Part shown: piece after piece, positions 16,971-25,015 of the stretch
Numbering within the stretch: the stretch's first letter is position 1
How the letters are laid out: each line of letters starts with the position of its first letter
Assembly (NCBI RefSeq): GCF_026342405.1
Contig: NZ_JAPEMU010000001.1
Location: 7,440,001-7,504,000 of the forward strand
DNA from: Kitasatospora sp. NBC_00240
Lineage (GTDB): Bacteria; Actinomycetota; Actinomycetes; Streptomycetales; Streptomycetaceae
DNA length: 64,000 nt
Direction of reading: 5' to 3'
Notes under the pieces: model-generated
What the model was told of the DNA's origin: nothing
Seen by the model: only the letters and a program-made list of their open reading frames with translations
Database searches by the model: none
Translations under genes and position numbers: made by a program

Positions 16971-17792
16971 TCACGGGTGGATCTCCTTGAGGCGGCGCCA
17001 GGCGAGCAGTGAGCAGAGGGCGAAACCGAGGGCGTTGCCGAGGCCGTGGGTGGCGGCCATCCAGGTCAGGGTGGGGTGGGGGATCCCGCCGGCCTCCCCG
17101 AGCGCCCACCAGAGCGCGAGCAGCATGGTGAGGACGAGGACGGCGGCCGAGACGGCGAGCAGCGTGCCGGTGACGCGGTCGGCGGTGCGGCCGCGCAGGT
17201 CGCGCCAGGTGATCAGGCCGACCGCCCACATGCCGGTGGTGAGGACGGCCGCACCGAGCAGTTCGGCCCAGTCGTCGACGAAGTAGCCGGCCAGCACGAG
17301 CAGGGTGCCGAGCGGCACGCTGAGCGCCGCGTACCGGGCGGCGGGGAGGTCGGGGGCGGCCCGGCAGACCAGCCCGGCGACCAGGGCGGCGGTGAACCCG
17401 GCGTAGTGGAAGTGCGGGACGGTGAGGGCGAGGATGTCCAGGTCGAAGCCGAGCAGCCGGTGGCCCGAGCGTTCGGCGACCAGGGCGAGTCCGGCCACGG
17501 CCGGGGTGGTGAGCGCGGTGAGGACGGCGATCTCACGGGGCGCGGTCGAGCGGGTGCGGGCGAGCCGCAGCGGGGCCTGGAGGGCGAGCGCGGCGGTGGC
17601 CAGTGCGTAGAGCGCGGCGAGTGCGGTGGCGGCCGGGCCGCGGGGGAGCCAGAGCGCGACGGCGCCGGGGACGGCGGCCGCCGGCCAGCAGCGGCGCAGC
17701 AGCGCCGTGCCCGGCCCGTCGATCAGGGTGAGGCCGACGGGGACGACGACCAGCATCCCGAGCATGACGACGAGGTTCACCAGGGTGGTCAC
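16971..17792 (-). CDS. YndJ-like integral membrane protein
   Basis: This 273-residue protein has about eight hydrophobic helices. The C-terminal segment HPTLTWMAATHGLGNALGFALCSLLAW, with PHFHYAGFTAALVAG in the middle, matches the C-terminal membrane domain of Bacillus YndJ, a family of unknown function. Conserved His residues in membrane helices (PHFHY, THGLGN) hint at metal or haem binding but this is not established. The gene is preceded by two TTGAAC-N2-GTTCAA palindromes and a strong promoter, so it is probably controlled by a TetR-type repressor encoded elsewhere. The start is the ATG at 17792. Confidence 0.8.
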   Translation of the reverse strand: MTTLVNLVVMLGMLVVVPVGLTLIDGPGTALLRRCWPAAAVPGAVALWLPRGPAATALAALYALATAALALQAPLRLARTRSTAPREIAVLTALTTPAVAGLALVAERSGHRLLGFDLDILALTVPHFHYAGFTAALVAGLVCRAAPDLPAARYAALSVPLGTLLVLAGYFVDDWAELLGAAVLTTGMWAVGLITWRDLRGRTADRVTGTLLAVSAAVLVLTMLLALWWALGEAGGIPHPTLTWMAATHGLGNALGFALCSLLAWRRLKEIHP

Positions 17793-17858
17793 GGCCGGTC
17801 CCGCCGGGCCGGAGGCCGTTGGCCGGTGGTGCTGGGGGGCATGCGGTCACGACCTAGC

Positions 17859-17872
17859 TTGAACGTGTTCAA
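17859..17872. promoter_or_regulatory. TetR-type operator, copy 1
   Basis: TTGAAC-GT-GTTCAA is a perfect inverted repeat 67 bp upstream of the YndJ-like start codon. It lies just downstream of the predicted transcription start and so could block RNA polymerase escape. It is identical to copy 2, 44 bp away. Confidence 0.75.
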
Positions 17873-17887
17873 ATCCCTCTGGTGCAG

Positions 17888-17916
17888 ACTCTACGGGAGG
17901 TATTGAACGTGTTCAA
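17888..17916 (-). promoter_or_regulatory. YndJ-like gene promoter overlapping TetR-type operator copy 2
   Basis: Read on the minus strand, TTGAAC (17916-17911) and TAGAGT (17893-17888) are separated by 17 bp, a good HrdB-type promoter. The -35 box is the first half of the second TTGAAC-N2-GTTCAA palindrome (17903-17916), so a repressor bound there would cover the -35 region. Confidence 0.7.
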
Positions 17917-18007
17917 GTCGCTTCCGGGGCCGCTCCTGCGCGTCCCTCTGGAATTCGGCGGGCACCCGGCGCACCCTGGAAGTGGTATCCGCTGGAGGTG
18001 GTCCGCC

Positions 18008-18277
18008 ATGCAGACTCTCGTCGGTTGGCACATCGAGATGGAGTTCCGCGAGGAAGGGACGAGGACGGCCGCGGCCGCCCTGCTCAGGCTCGCCGACGGC
18101 TCGGAACTCCGTGCCCACGGTTTCACCAGCCGCCACCCCGCTGACTCGGAGCAGATGCGGGTCGGCGAGGAGATCGCGGCGGCCCGGGCGCTGAACGACC
18201 TGGCATCCCAACTGTTGACCAAGGCGCACGCCGAGATCCAGAGCGGCAGCACCGTCCCGACGCATCCGCTGATGTGA
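18008..18277 (+). CDS. DUF1876 domain protein
   Basis: This 89-residue protein is a full-length DUF1876 member: a WHIEMEFREEGTRTAAAALLRL strand pair, the LADGSELRAHGFTSRHPAD loop, and the helix VGEEIAAARALNDLASQLL followed by KAHAEI. The fold is predicted to resemble a double-stranded RNA-binding domain; function is unknown, though many Streptomyces carry several copies near stress genes. The ATG at 18008 follows TGGAGGTGG; in-frame sequence upstream crosses the TTGAAC palindromes and is not coding. TGCAGACTCT occurs both at the gene start and at 17883, a short direct repeat of unknown meaning. Confidence 0.88.
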   Translation: MQTLVGWHIEMEFREEGTRTAAAALLRLADGSELRAHGFTSRHPADSEQMRVGEEIAAARALNDLASQLLTKAHAEIQSGSTVPTHPLM

Positions 18278-18402
18278 CAGCGCCCGGCCCCGCGCTCCGC
18301 GCCCGGCTGCCGGTCGTGCCGCTCGCAGCAGTGGTGCCGGCGGGTCTCCGCCGAACGGTCGCGGCCGCACGCCCGGACGTGGGCCCGGTGGGAGGTGGTC
18401 CC

Positions 18403-18588
18403 ATGGAACGAATCCCGCTGATCTGTCCGCGGTGCGGGCAACCGCAACGTGTCGTCCCCGGCGGCGACCGGGTGGTCCGGGTCGTGCACGCGGACACCGG
18501 CCGTGCGGCCTGCGGGTCGGACGAGGCCGAGTCCGGCGCCGAGTCCGGCTGGTCGTCCTCGGACGGCCGGGCCGGCCCCGAAGGCTGA
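18403..18588 (+). CDS. Small zinc-ribbon-like protein
   Basis: The 61-residue product begins MERIPLICPRCGQPQRVVPG and has one CxxC pair plus a later Cys (RAACGSDEAES), then an acidic Ser/Gly-rich tail. A very good GGAGGTGG ribosome site precedes the ATG. It may bind one zinc with a fourth ligand from His30-region residues (VVHAD). The function is not known. It follows the DUF1876 gene on the same strand. Confidence 0.55.
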   Translation: MERIPLICPRCGQPQRVVPGGDRVVRVVHADTGRAACGSDEAESGAESGWSSSDGRAGPEG

Positions 18589-18775
18589 CGCCGGACGGGC
18601 GCGCCGCCCTTCGCCGTCGGGCTGGTACGCCTCGGTCGGCAGGCGCGCCCGGCCCGACGACCCCCCGGCCGAGGCTTGCCCGCCCGGTCCGACCCTGCGG
18701 CCCGGTCCATCTCCTGCGGGGTCCAACGGCTCCGCCCCCACCGGCCGGTGGGGGCGGAGCCGTTCTGCGTGCGGG

Positions 18776-18985
18776 ACTTGGTCGGCCGGGGGTGGGGTTT
18801 TGGTGGCTGGGGGTGGTGGTGTGGTGGCTGGGGGTGGTGGTTGTGGTGGGGGTCACTGTGGTGGGTGGGTGTGGGGGTGGGTTGTTGGGCGGTGGGTGGG
18901 GTGGTGGTGACGGTGGGTGGATGGTGTGGGTGGGGTCACAGGGGGTGTGGTGTGAGCGGGGGCACTCGGGGGCTTGTTGGATCAT
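18776..18985 (+). repeat. G/T-only, G-quadruplex-prone tract
   Basis: For about 210 bp the plus strand is almost entirely G and T, made of GGTGG, GGGGGTGG and GGTGGCTGGG variants. This is extreme strand asymmetry for a genome where G and C are normally balanced. Runs of three to five Gs spaced by one to four bases recur throughout, so the plus strand could fold into several G-quadruplexes. The stretch lies in a 700-bp gene-free region upstream of the Rpf-like gene. The Pro/Thr/His-rich minus-strand translation is a compositional artefact. Confidence 0.7.
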
Positions 18986-19291
18986 GGATTTGGGGTGGTT
19001 TCGGGTGGTTCCGGGCGTTTTTTCTTGATCGGTACGGCCGGTAACGGGCCTGTGGCCTGGGGGAACGTGGAATTGCTTGATGTAAACCTGGTGGGTCCGT
19101 AGCTTCGTTGTTGTCGGTGCAACGAGCACCGCCCGGGTTCATCCCGCAGCACGGCCCCGCCGGGTTCTTCCGGCACGGTGCGTCCCTGACGTCCGGTGGT
19201 CGTCGCTCGTCCAGTCGAGGCGTTGGAAGTCGTAGGCCCTTCACGGGGTCCGGTTCCGCATGCCTGCCCGGGGTTCTGGAGAGGACTGTGC
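18986..19291 (+). promoter_or_regulatory. Long leader region of the Rpf-like gene
   Basis: About 300 gene-free bases precede the Rpf-like start. Short hairpins are visible, such as GGTGC-AACGA-GCACC at 19119-19133, followed by C-rich and GGGTTC-containing segments. Rpf genes of actinobacteria often carry long regulatory leaders, sometimes a c-di-AMP (ydaO) riboswitch, but I cannot find the conserved ydaO core here. I record it as a structured leader of unknown type. Confidence 0.4.
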
Positions 19292-19684
19292 ATGATCTTC
19301 CGTAACGAGACCGCCGCTGCCACCGCCAAGACCGCCGTCAAGCGCAACCGGGTGCGGACGGCTCTGATGGCGGGTGCCGTGCTGGCCCTGCCGGTGGCAG
19401 GCCTCGTCACGGCCACCTCCGCCTCCGCCGCGCCGGCGTCGACCTGGGACAAGGTCGCGCAGTGCGAGGCGACCGGCAACTGGGCGATCAACACCGGCAA
19501 CGGCTTCTACGGCGGCCTGCAGTTCACCTCCTCCACCTGGGCGGCGTTCGGCGGCACCGCCTACGCCCCGCAGGCCCACCAGGCCACCAAGGCCCAGCAG
19601 ATCGCCATCGGCGAGAAGGTCCTCGCCGCCCAGGGCCCCGGCGCCTGGCCCGTCTGCTCCGTCAAGGCCGGCCTCACCAAGTAA
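19292..19684 (+). CDS. Short Rpf-like transglycosylase-domain secreted protein
   Basis: This 130-residue exported protein has an N-terminal signal peptide (TALMAGAVLALPVAGLVTATSASA, mature at APASTWD) followed by one complete resuscitation-promoting-factor domain. The domain has WDKVAQCEATGNWAINTGNGFYGGLQFTSSTW with the catalytic Glu in the QCE motif, and the GAWPVCSVKAG end with the paired Cys. It cleaves the glycan strand of peptidoglycan and is linked to spore germination and growth resumption. Unlike RpfA it has no LysM domain. A GGAGAGGA ribosome site precedes the ATG, and a strong terminator follows, so it is monocistronic. Confidence 0.93.
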   Translation: MIFRNETAAATAKTAVKRNRVRTALMAGAVLALPVAGLVTATSASAAPASTWDKVAQCEATGNWAINTGNGFYGGLQFTSSTWAAFGGTAYAPQAHQATKAQQIAIGEKVLAAQGPGAWPVCSVKAGLTK

Positions 19685-19705
19685 GCACCACCCCCGGCGG
19701 CAGCC

Positions 19706-19753
19706 GAAGAGGGGCCCTGCCCCGCTCTCACGAGCGGGGCAGGGCCCCTCTTC
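19706..19753 (+). terminator. Rpf-like gene terminator
   Basis: A perfect 21-bp stem (19706-19726 with 19733-19753) closes a six-base loop and begins 22 bp after the stop codon. The near side begins GAAGAGGGG and the far side ends in CCCCTCTTC, giving a weak pyrimidine tail. Confidence 0.92.
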
Positions 19754-19848
19754 CGCGTTCCACCCCGGCCTTCGGGCAGTGCAGGTGCAGCCGGCGGACC
19801 GCCGGTGCGTCCCGCCGTCGGGGCCACGCCATGCCCGGGACCGTACGC

Positions 19849-20076
19849 TCAGCCGAAGTCCAGGCCGCCGGTACGGCTGCGCTTCAGCTCGAAGAAGGTG
19901 GGGTGGCCGGCCAGCAGGCGCACGCCCTCGAAGATCCGGACCGCCTCCTCGCCACGGGGTATCGAGGTGAGGACCGGGCCGAAGAACGCGGCGCCGTCGA
20001 TGTGCAGGGTGGGCGTGCCCACCTCCTCGCCGACCGGGTCCATGCCTTCGTGATGACTCTTGCGCAGGGCCTCAAA
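19849..20076 (-). pseudogene. C-terminal remnant of a mycothiol-dependent nitroreductase (Rv2466c/DsbA family)
   Basis: The last 75 or so codons read ALRKSHHEGMDPVGEEVGTP, then a HIDGAAFFGPVLTSIPRGEEA block and an end FFELKRSRTGGLDFG. This corresponds closely to the end of Rv2466c-type mycothiol-dependent nitroreductases. The N-terminal thioredoxin half with its CPWC active site is missing: the open frame continues upstream but into unrelated residues and then into the DUF4240 gene in another frame. No start codon with a ribosome site precedes the conserved part. The gene has lost roughly its first two thirds and is most likely dead, although a start further upstream in the same frame cannot be excluded. 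Confidence 0.75.
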
Positions 20077-20200
20077 GTCGACTCGGTTGGTCACCCGCCC
20101 GAGACCAGACTCCGGGTGGACCAGGCTGAAGAGCCATTCGGAGCCCGGAACCTTGGGCCAATCGTGCAGCCGGATGCGTGCTTGGCGGCCGTCCCGCGGA

Positions 20201-20683
20201 TCAGAACTGCCGCACCACTTCGGGCCAGCCGGCCGCGTTGGAGCAGGACTCGTAGTCGAACTCGGTGACGACGTCCCATTCCTCGCCGGTGACCTCCTCG
20301 TACGCCTCCCGGGCCAGGTCGAGCAGGTTCTCGCCGTGCAGAGTGGTGGCGGTGTGCGGGGCGAACCGGGCGGGATCGGCCAGTACCGCCTCGTACTCCC
20401 CCCGCCCGGCCGCGACCACCGCACACCGGGAGTAGAGGAAGGAGTCGTCGGACTGCGCGAAGGGCTTCCCCGGGCTGCTCATGTCGATCACCGGCAGCAC
20501 CCCGAACTCGCGCCGGTCCAGCCGGTACAGAGCCTGCGCCAGGCGCTCCTCGAAGTCGACGATCCTGGCGGGCGGCACCTCGGCCAGCGCCTCGGCCAGC
20601 GGCGTGTCGTAGTCGCAGCAGCGCCGGTCGCCCAGCAGGTGGATCAAGGTCCAGAAGTCGTCCCAGGTCATCATGGGCGGCAT
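20201..20683 (-). CDS. DUF4240 domain protein
   Basis: This 160-residue protein starts MPPMMTWDDFWTLIHLLGD, the signature opening of DUF4240, and continues with a helical ARIVDFEERLAQALYRLDRRE segment, SDDSFLYSRCAVVAAGRG, and EEWDVVTEFDYESCSNAAGW. These proteins are common in Streptomyces, often in several copies and often near toxin-immunity genes, but no function is known. The ATG at 20683 was taken; a TTG at 20704 would add seven residues. Its 3' end runs close to the nitroreductase remnant, which may mark where a rearrangement removed the older gene. Confidence 0.85.
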   Translation of the reverse strand: MPPMMTWDDFWTLIHLLGDRRCCDYDTPLAEALAEVPPARIVDFEERLAQALYRLDRREFGVLPVIDMSSPGKPFAQSDDSFLYSRCAVVAAGRGEYEAVLADPARFAPHTATTLHGENLLDLAREAYEEVTGEEWDVVTEFDYESCSNAAGWPEVVRQF

Positions 20684-20755
20684 TGTGTCCGCTGCCTCGG
20701 ACAATCGGACCCGGGGTGTCGCCGAACGCGATGCCGGACCGGGCCGCCGCCCCCG

Positions 20756-21532
20756 TCAGCAGCCCACCCGGCTCGACGGCGGAACGAGGGTCGCGTCGAT
20801 GGCGCGGTCGGCCTTCACCTTGACGGTGGAGGCGCCGTGATCGAGCGTCGAGGCTTCGAAGCGGAGCGAGTCCGGCAGCTCCTCGTCGGTGATCGGGTCC
20901 CCGAGATGGACGACGGTGAGGGTGCCCCGGCAGGTCTCCGGGGCGGGCGGACGGCTGCCGATCACGGTGCCCGCACCCAGGGTGAGCGCCAGCGGTGTGG
21001 TGCTGATCAGCTTGTACGTGAACTCGGCCTCCGCGCTCGACGTGCGCGTGCTGGTCGGCACCCCGGGGTACGGGGTGCGGCTCGGGAAGCCGGGGATGCC
21101 GGTGCTCCAGTCGCCGGGGTTGAAGGTGGGCCTGCCTCCGCCGACCACCACGACCCAGAAGTGGGTGACGTTCACGTACAGGGTCTTGCACGGCCGATGG
21201 TCGACGGACGGGTTGTAGTGCACCCCGTCGTACGAGGTGTGCAGGCCGTTGAGCCCGCCGCTGTCGCTCGGCAGCTTGGCCAGGTAGTCGTGCAGCTGCT
21301 GCTGGCCGAAGGCCGCGGTGTCGGTGCAGTCCGCGACCGGCGGTGGGGTGTGGCTGACAGTCGGCGACGGGGAGGGACTGGGGGAGGGGGAGGGGTCCGG
21401 GCTCTGCGCGGAGGCGGACGCCGACCGCCCGGCGTCCGCCGACGCGTGGCCGGGGTCGGAGCCCGAGCAGCCCGCGAGGGCCAGCAGCGAACAGGCCAGC
21501 AAGGGCCCCGTGCTCCGCCAGGACCACCGCAT
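20756..21532 (-). CDS. Hypothetical lipoprotein
   Basis: The 258-residue product has a lipoprotein signal (SLLALAGC, lipidated Cys22) and a long Ser/Pro spacer (SPDPSPSPSPSPSPTV, about residues 44-60) that would lift the folded domain off the membrane. The globular part begins VADCTDTAAFGQQQLHDYLAKL and contains several Cys (CTD, RPCK, ETCRG, and a C-terminal GC), consistent with extracytoplasmic disulfides. I do not recognise the domain. The ATG at 21532 is well placed for the signal peptide. Confidence 0.75.
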   Translation of the reverse strand: MRWSWRSTGPLLACSLLALAGCSGSDPGHASADAGRSASASAQSPDPSPSPSPSPSPTVSHTPPPVADCTDTAAFGQQQLHDYLAKLPSDSGGLNGLHTSYDGVHYNPSVDHRPCKTLYVNVTHFWVVVVGGGRPTFNPGDWSTGIPGFPSRTPYPGVPTSTRTSSAEAEFTYKLISTTPLALTLGAGTVIGSRPPAPETCRGTLTVVHLGDPITDEELPDSLRFEASTLDHGASTVKVKADRAIDATLVPPSSRVGC

Positions 21533-21678
21533 GCCCGCTCCTTCGCCGTCGCCGCGCCACCTGACGTACCGTCACCTGATGGTGGCAGAGGATCCGACGA
21601 CGCGCAGCGTAACGGCGGAACCACCCGACGGGCGCTCGGGGGGCGAGCGGCGGGGTCCGGGAGACCGGCGGGGACGCC

Positions 21679-22590
21679 TCAGAAGACCGACCAGCCGGTC
21701 GCGGTGGTGAAGGCGTCCAGTGCGGCGACCGCGCCGATCGAATTGCCGGCCGGGTCGAGGGCCGGGCCCCAGGCGCAGAGGGTGCCGCGGCCGGGCACGA
21801 CGGCCAGGATGCCGCCGCCGACGCCGCTCTTGCCGGGCAGGCCGACCCGGTAGGCGAACTGCCCGGCCGCGTCGTAGGTGCCGCAGGTCAGCAGGACGGC
21901 GTTGATGCGCTTGGCCTCGCTGCGGGTCAGCAGCCGGGAGCCGTCGGCGCGCAGTCCGTGGCGGGCCAGGAAGAGCCCGGCGAGCGCGAGGTCGCGGCAG
22001 CTCGCGGTGAGCGCGCAGTGGTCGTAGTAGTGCTGGAGGACGGTGGCGACCGGGTTCTCCAGGTTGCCGTAGCTGGCGATGAAGTGGGCCAGGGCGGCGT
22101 TGCGGTGGCCGTGCTCGGCCTCGGAGGCGGCGACCACCGAGTCGCTGTCGAGCAGCGGGTTGCCGGACTCGGCCCGCAGGAAGTCCCGGACGGCGGCGCG
22201 GGCGTCGCCGGTGAGGCTGTGCAGCCGGTCGGTGACGACGACGGCGCCGGCGTTGATGAACGGGTTGCGCGGGATGCCGTGCTCGGTCTCCAACTGCACC
22301 AGCGAGTTGAACGGGCTGCCGGAGGGCTCGCGGCCCACCCGCCGCCACAGGTCGTCGCCGCCGACGGCGAGCGCCAGGGAGAGCGTGAAGAGCTTGGAGA
22401 TGCTCTGGATGGAGAAGGGCTGTTCCCAGGCTCCGACGCCGTGCACCTCGCCGTCCACGGTGGCCAGCGCCAGCCCGAAGGCGGCGGGGTCGGCGGCGGC
22501 GAGCGCCGGGATGTAGTCGGCGACCCGCCCGGTGCCGAGCACCGGACGGGCCGCTTCCATGGCCTGGTTCAACTGGTCCTGAAGATCCAC
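21679..22590 (-). CDS. glsA: Glutaminase
   Basis: This 303-residue protein is a full-length serine-dependent glutaminase of the beta-lactamase-like fold, which hydrolyses glutamine to glutamate and ammonia. Recognisable are GRVADYIPALAAADP at the N-terminus, the catalytic Ser-Ile-Ser-Lys in FSIQSISKLFTL, SPFNSLVQLETEHGIPRNPFINAGA, YGNLENPVATVLQHYYDHCAL and the C-terminal GVGGGILAVVPGRG. The GTG at 22590 gives VDLQDQLNQAMEAARPVLG, matching the family start; a GTG at 22605 is an alternative. It is followed by the MFS gene in the opposite reading order on the same strand. No STAS or cNMP domain is appended. Confidence 0.95.
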   Translation of the reverse strand: MDLQDQLNQAMEAARPVLGTGRVADYIPALAAADPAAFGLALATVDGEVHGVGAWEQPFSIQSISKLFTLSLALAVGGDDLWRRVGREPSGSPFNSLVQLETEHGIPRNPFINAGAVVVTDRLHSLTGDARAAVRDFLRAESGNPLLDSDSVVAASEAEHGHRNAALAHFIASYGNLENPVATVLQHYYDHCALTASCRDLALAGLFLARHGLRADGSRLLTRSEAKRINAVLLTCGTYDAAGQFAYRVGLPGKSGVGGGILAVVPGRGTLCAWGPALDPAGNSIGAVAALDAFTTATGWSVF

Positions 22591-22636
22591 CAGGCCATTG
22601 TGCACTCGGCCGCCGCTGTCGCGGCCGGGGGCGGGA

Positions 22637-24154
22637 TCAGTGCGCGAGCACCGGGATGGCGTTGAGGTCCTCGTCGCTCGCACCCTTGCCGACCGGGGCG
22701 CCGCCCTGGTGGCCGGTGTTGATGAGGGTGAAGGCCAGGCCGGCGGCCAGCACCAGGATGCCGAACGACCACCAGATGGCGGTGGAGAACCCGTGCACCA
22801 TCGACTGCAGCTGCAGGGCCTGCGGCGAGCCGCCGGCCGCGGCGTGCGCGGTGAGGTAGGCCGTGGTGGCGCTGGCCGCGATGGTGTTGAGCAGCGCGGT
22901 GCCGATGGCGCCGCCGACCTGCTGCGAGGTGTTCACCATGGCGGAGGCGACACCGGCGTCGCGCGGCTGGACGCCGTGCGTGGCCAGGCTCATGGCCGGC
23001 ATGAACGCGGTGCCCATGCCGAGGCCCATCAGGACCAGACCGGGCAGGATCAGCGCCGGGTAGGAGCTGTCCGTCTTGATCTGGGTGAGGATCAGCATGC
23101 CGACCGAGGCGACCAGGAAGCCGGGGGCCATCAGGTAGCGCGGGGCCACCCGGGTCATCAGGCGGGCGCCGATCTGGGTGGAGCCGGTGATCATGCCCGC
23201 GACCATCGGGAGGAAGGCCACACCGGTGAGCACCGGGCTGTAGTCGAGCACGACCTGCAGGTAGTACGTCAGGAAGAGGAACAGGCCGAACATGCCGATC
23301 ACGGCCAGGCCCAGCGACAGGTAGACACCGCCGCGGTTGCGGTCCAGGATGACGCGCAGCGGCAGCAGCGGGGCCTTGACCACGCGCTCGACCACCACGA
23401 AGGCGGCCAGCAGGACGGCGGCGGCCACGAACAGGCCGATGGTGAGCGGCGCGGACCAGCCGTCCGACTCGGCGCGGGTGAAGGCGTAGACGAGCGAGAC
23501 CAGGCCGGTGGTCACCAGCAGCACGCCGGGGATGTCCAGGCGGTTGCGGTTGCGGCCCTGGGCGGGCTCGCGGATCACCATGACGGCGCCGAAGGCGGCG
23601 ATGATGGCGAACGGGATGTTGACGAAGAAGGTCCAGCGCCAGTTCATGTACTCGGTGAGCAGGCCGCCGAGGATGAGGCCGATGGCACCGCCACCGCCGG
23701 CGATGGCGCCGTAGATGCCGAACGCCTTGGCGCGCTCCTTGGCCTCGGTGAACATGACCGCGAGCAGCGAGAGCGCCGCGGGGGCGAGCAGGGCGCCGAA
23801 CACACCCTGCAGGGCGCGGGCGCCGAGCAGCATGGCGGTGTTGGCGGCGGCGCCGCCCAGTGCGGAGGCGAACGCGAAGCCGGCCAGGCCGACCACGAAG
23901 GTGCGCTTGCGGCCCCAGAGGTCGGCGATCCGGCCGCCGAACAGGAGCAGCCCGCCGAAGGCGAGGGCGTACGCGGTGATGACCCACTGGCGGTTGCCGT
24001 CGGTGATACCGAGGTCGCGCTGGGCGGACGGCAGGGCGATGTTCACGATCGTCGCGTCGAGCACGACCATCAGCTGGGCGAGGCCGATGAAGATCAGCGC
24101 TTTCCAGCGCCGGGGATCGGGCTGCAGGGCTGTTTCGGGCATGGGGGTACTCAC
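22637..24154 (-). CDS. MFS transporter, DHA2 family drug efflux
   Basis: This 505-residue protein has 14 predicted membrane helices of the drug:H+ antiporter-2 family. The first helix reads LAQLMVVLDATIVNIALPSA, motif A is GGRIADLWGRKRTFVVG, and motif C-like GGGGAIGLILGGLLTEYMNW follows. It probably exports a lipophilic drug or quaternary amine. A TetR regulator lies 181 bp upstream on the same strand, so the two form a regulator-pump unit. The GTG at 24154 was preferred, with an ATG at 24143 as an alternative; no strong ribosome site decides between them. Confidence 0.93.
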   Translation of the reverse strand: MSTPMPETALQPDPRRWKALIFIGLAQLMVVLDATIVNIALPSAQRDLGITDGNRQWVITAYALAFGGLLLFGGRIADLWGRKRTFVVGLAGFAFASALGGAAANTAMLLGARALQGVFGALLAPAALSLLAVMFTEAKERAKAFGIYGAIAGGGGAIGLILGGLLTEYMNWRWTFFVNIPFAIIAAFGAVMVIREPAQGRNRNRLDIPGVLLVTTGLVSLVYAFTRAESDGWSAPLTIGLFVAAAVLLAAFVVVERVVKAPLLPLRVILDRNRGGVYLSLGLAVIGMFGLFLFLTYYLQVVLDYSPVLTGVAFLPMVAGMITGSTQIGARLMTRVAPRYLMAPGFLVASVGMLILTQIKTDSSYPALILPGLVLMGLGMGTAFMPAMSLATHGVQPRDAGVASAMVNTSQQVGGAIGTALLNTIAASATTAYLTAHAAAGGSPQALQLQSMVHGFSTAIWWSFGILVLAAGLAFTLINTGHQGGAPVGKGASDEDLNAIPVLAH

Positions 24155-24335
24155 TTTGCGGTGCGTGGCTTGCAAACTCAGGGCAGTTGGCGTGCGGAAC
24201 CCTCACCGCGCCGGGCTGTGCTCCGGCGGGCGTGTTCCGACAGGTCGGGCTGGGCGGTCGCCGGTGGGCGGTCCGCGGGACGGGCTTCGGTGGTCAGGGG
24301 CCTGAAACGACCGTCAGGCGTCGGGTCGGCGGGGG

Positions 24336-24995
24336 TCAGGCGCCGGGTGTCGCGTCGGTGTGGTGCTGGAAGTCCTCGAAGGTGATCGCCCGGCCGGGCA
24401 GGGTGCTCGGGGCCGGTGCCCGCATGCCGTCCAGGAACAGCTGCAGGTGGCGGTGGACGAAGTCGGCGAAGTTCAGGCAGGTGGAGCCGGGGAGCGGTCG
24501 GGTGAGCTGGCTGATGGCGACGAAGACGTCCCCGGCGCCGACGTCCGCGCGCAGCGCGCCCGATCGTCGGGCGCGGTCCAGCAGCTCGGTGACGGTGCCC
24601 TCCAGCCGCGAGCGGGCTTCCACCAGCTCGGGGTCGAACGGGTCGAAGCGTCCGGAGATCATCGGGCACAGGGCGCCGAGCTTCTCGTCGGCGGCCGCGT
24701 GCACGAAGTCCTGCAGGGCGTCGAACGGGGCCGCGTGGTCCGCCAGGGCGGCCTCGGCGTGCGCGACGATGCGGGTCTTCACGTGGAGGACGACGGCCCG
24801 GAAGAGGGCCGCGCGGTCCGGGAAGTTACGGTACAGGGTCGCGTTGCCCACTCCCGCACGCTTGGCGATCTCGTCGAGCGGGGCGTCGGCGCCGTGCTCG
24901 ACGAAGGCCTCGCGGGCCGCCGTGATGATCCGCTCCCGGTTGCGTGTGGCGTCCGCGCGCAGTTTGGGCGGGCGCGGTGCAGCGGTGACGGTCAC
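24336..24995 (-). CDS. TetR family transcriptional regulator of the adjacent MFS pump
   Basis: The 219-residue protein has a classic TetR DNA-binding domain (RERIITAAREAFVEHGADAPLDEIAKRAGVGNATLYRNFPDRAALF) and a C-terminal domain with SGALRADVGAGDVFVAI, of the SbtR-like class. Leftward transcription carries on into the MFS gene, so it probably represses both itself and the pump until a drug binds. The GTG at 24995 follows GAGAGGAG, an excellent ribosome site. Upstream are two inverted repeats in AAACGGGG and CGGGGAA motifs, its likely operator. Confidence 0.92.
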   Translation of the reverse strand: MTVTAAPRPPKLRADATRNRERIITAAREAFVEHGADAPLDEIAKRAGVGNATLYRNFPDRAALFRAVVLHVKTRIVAHAEAALADHAAPFDALQDFVHAAADEKLGALCPMISGRFDPFDPELVEARSRLEGTVTELLDRARRSGALRADVGAGDVFVAISQLTRPLPGSTCLNFADFVHRHLQLFLDGMRAPAPSTLPGRAITFEDFQHHTDATPGA

Positions 24996-25015
24996 GGTCT
25001 GCTCCTCTCGGGTTC

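Noticed and set aside
17891..19129. 412-codon minus-strand frame rich in Thr, Pro and His
   Set aside because: It is the translation of the G/T tract and of the DUF1876 antisense strand.
18986..19291. ydaO (c-di-AMP) riboswitch ahead of the Rpf-like gene
   Set aside because: The conserved core sequences (GGGGAA-, AACCCGxCAGCTAACC-like) are not visible.
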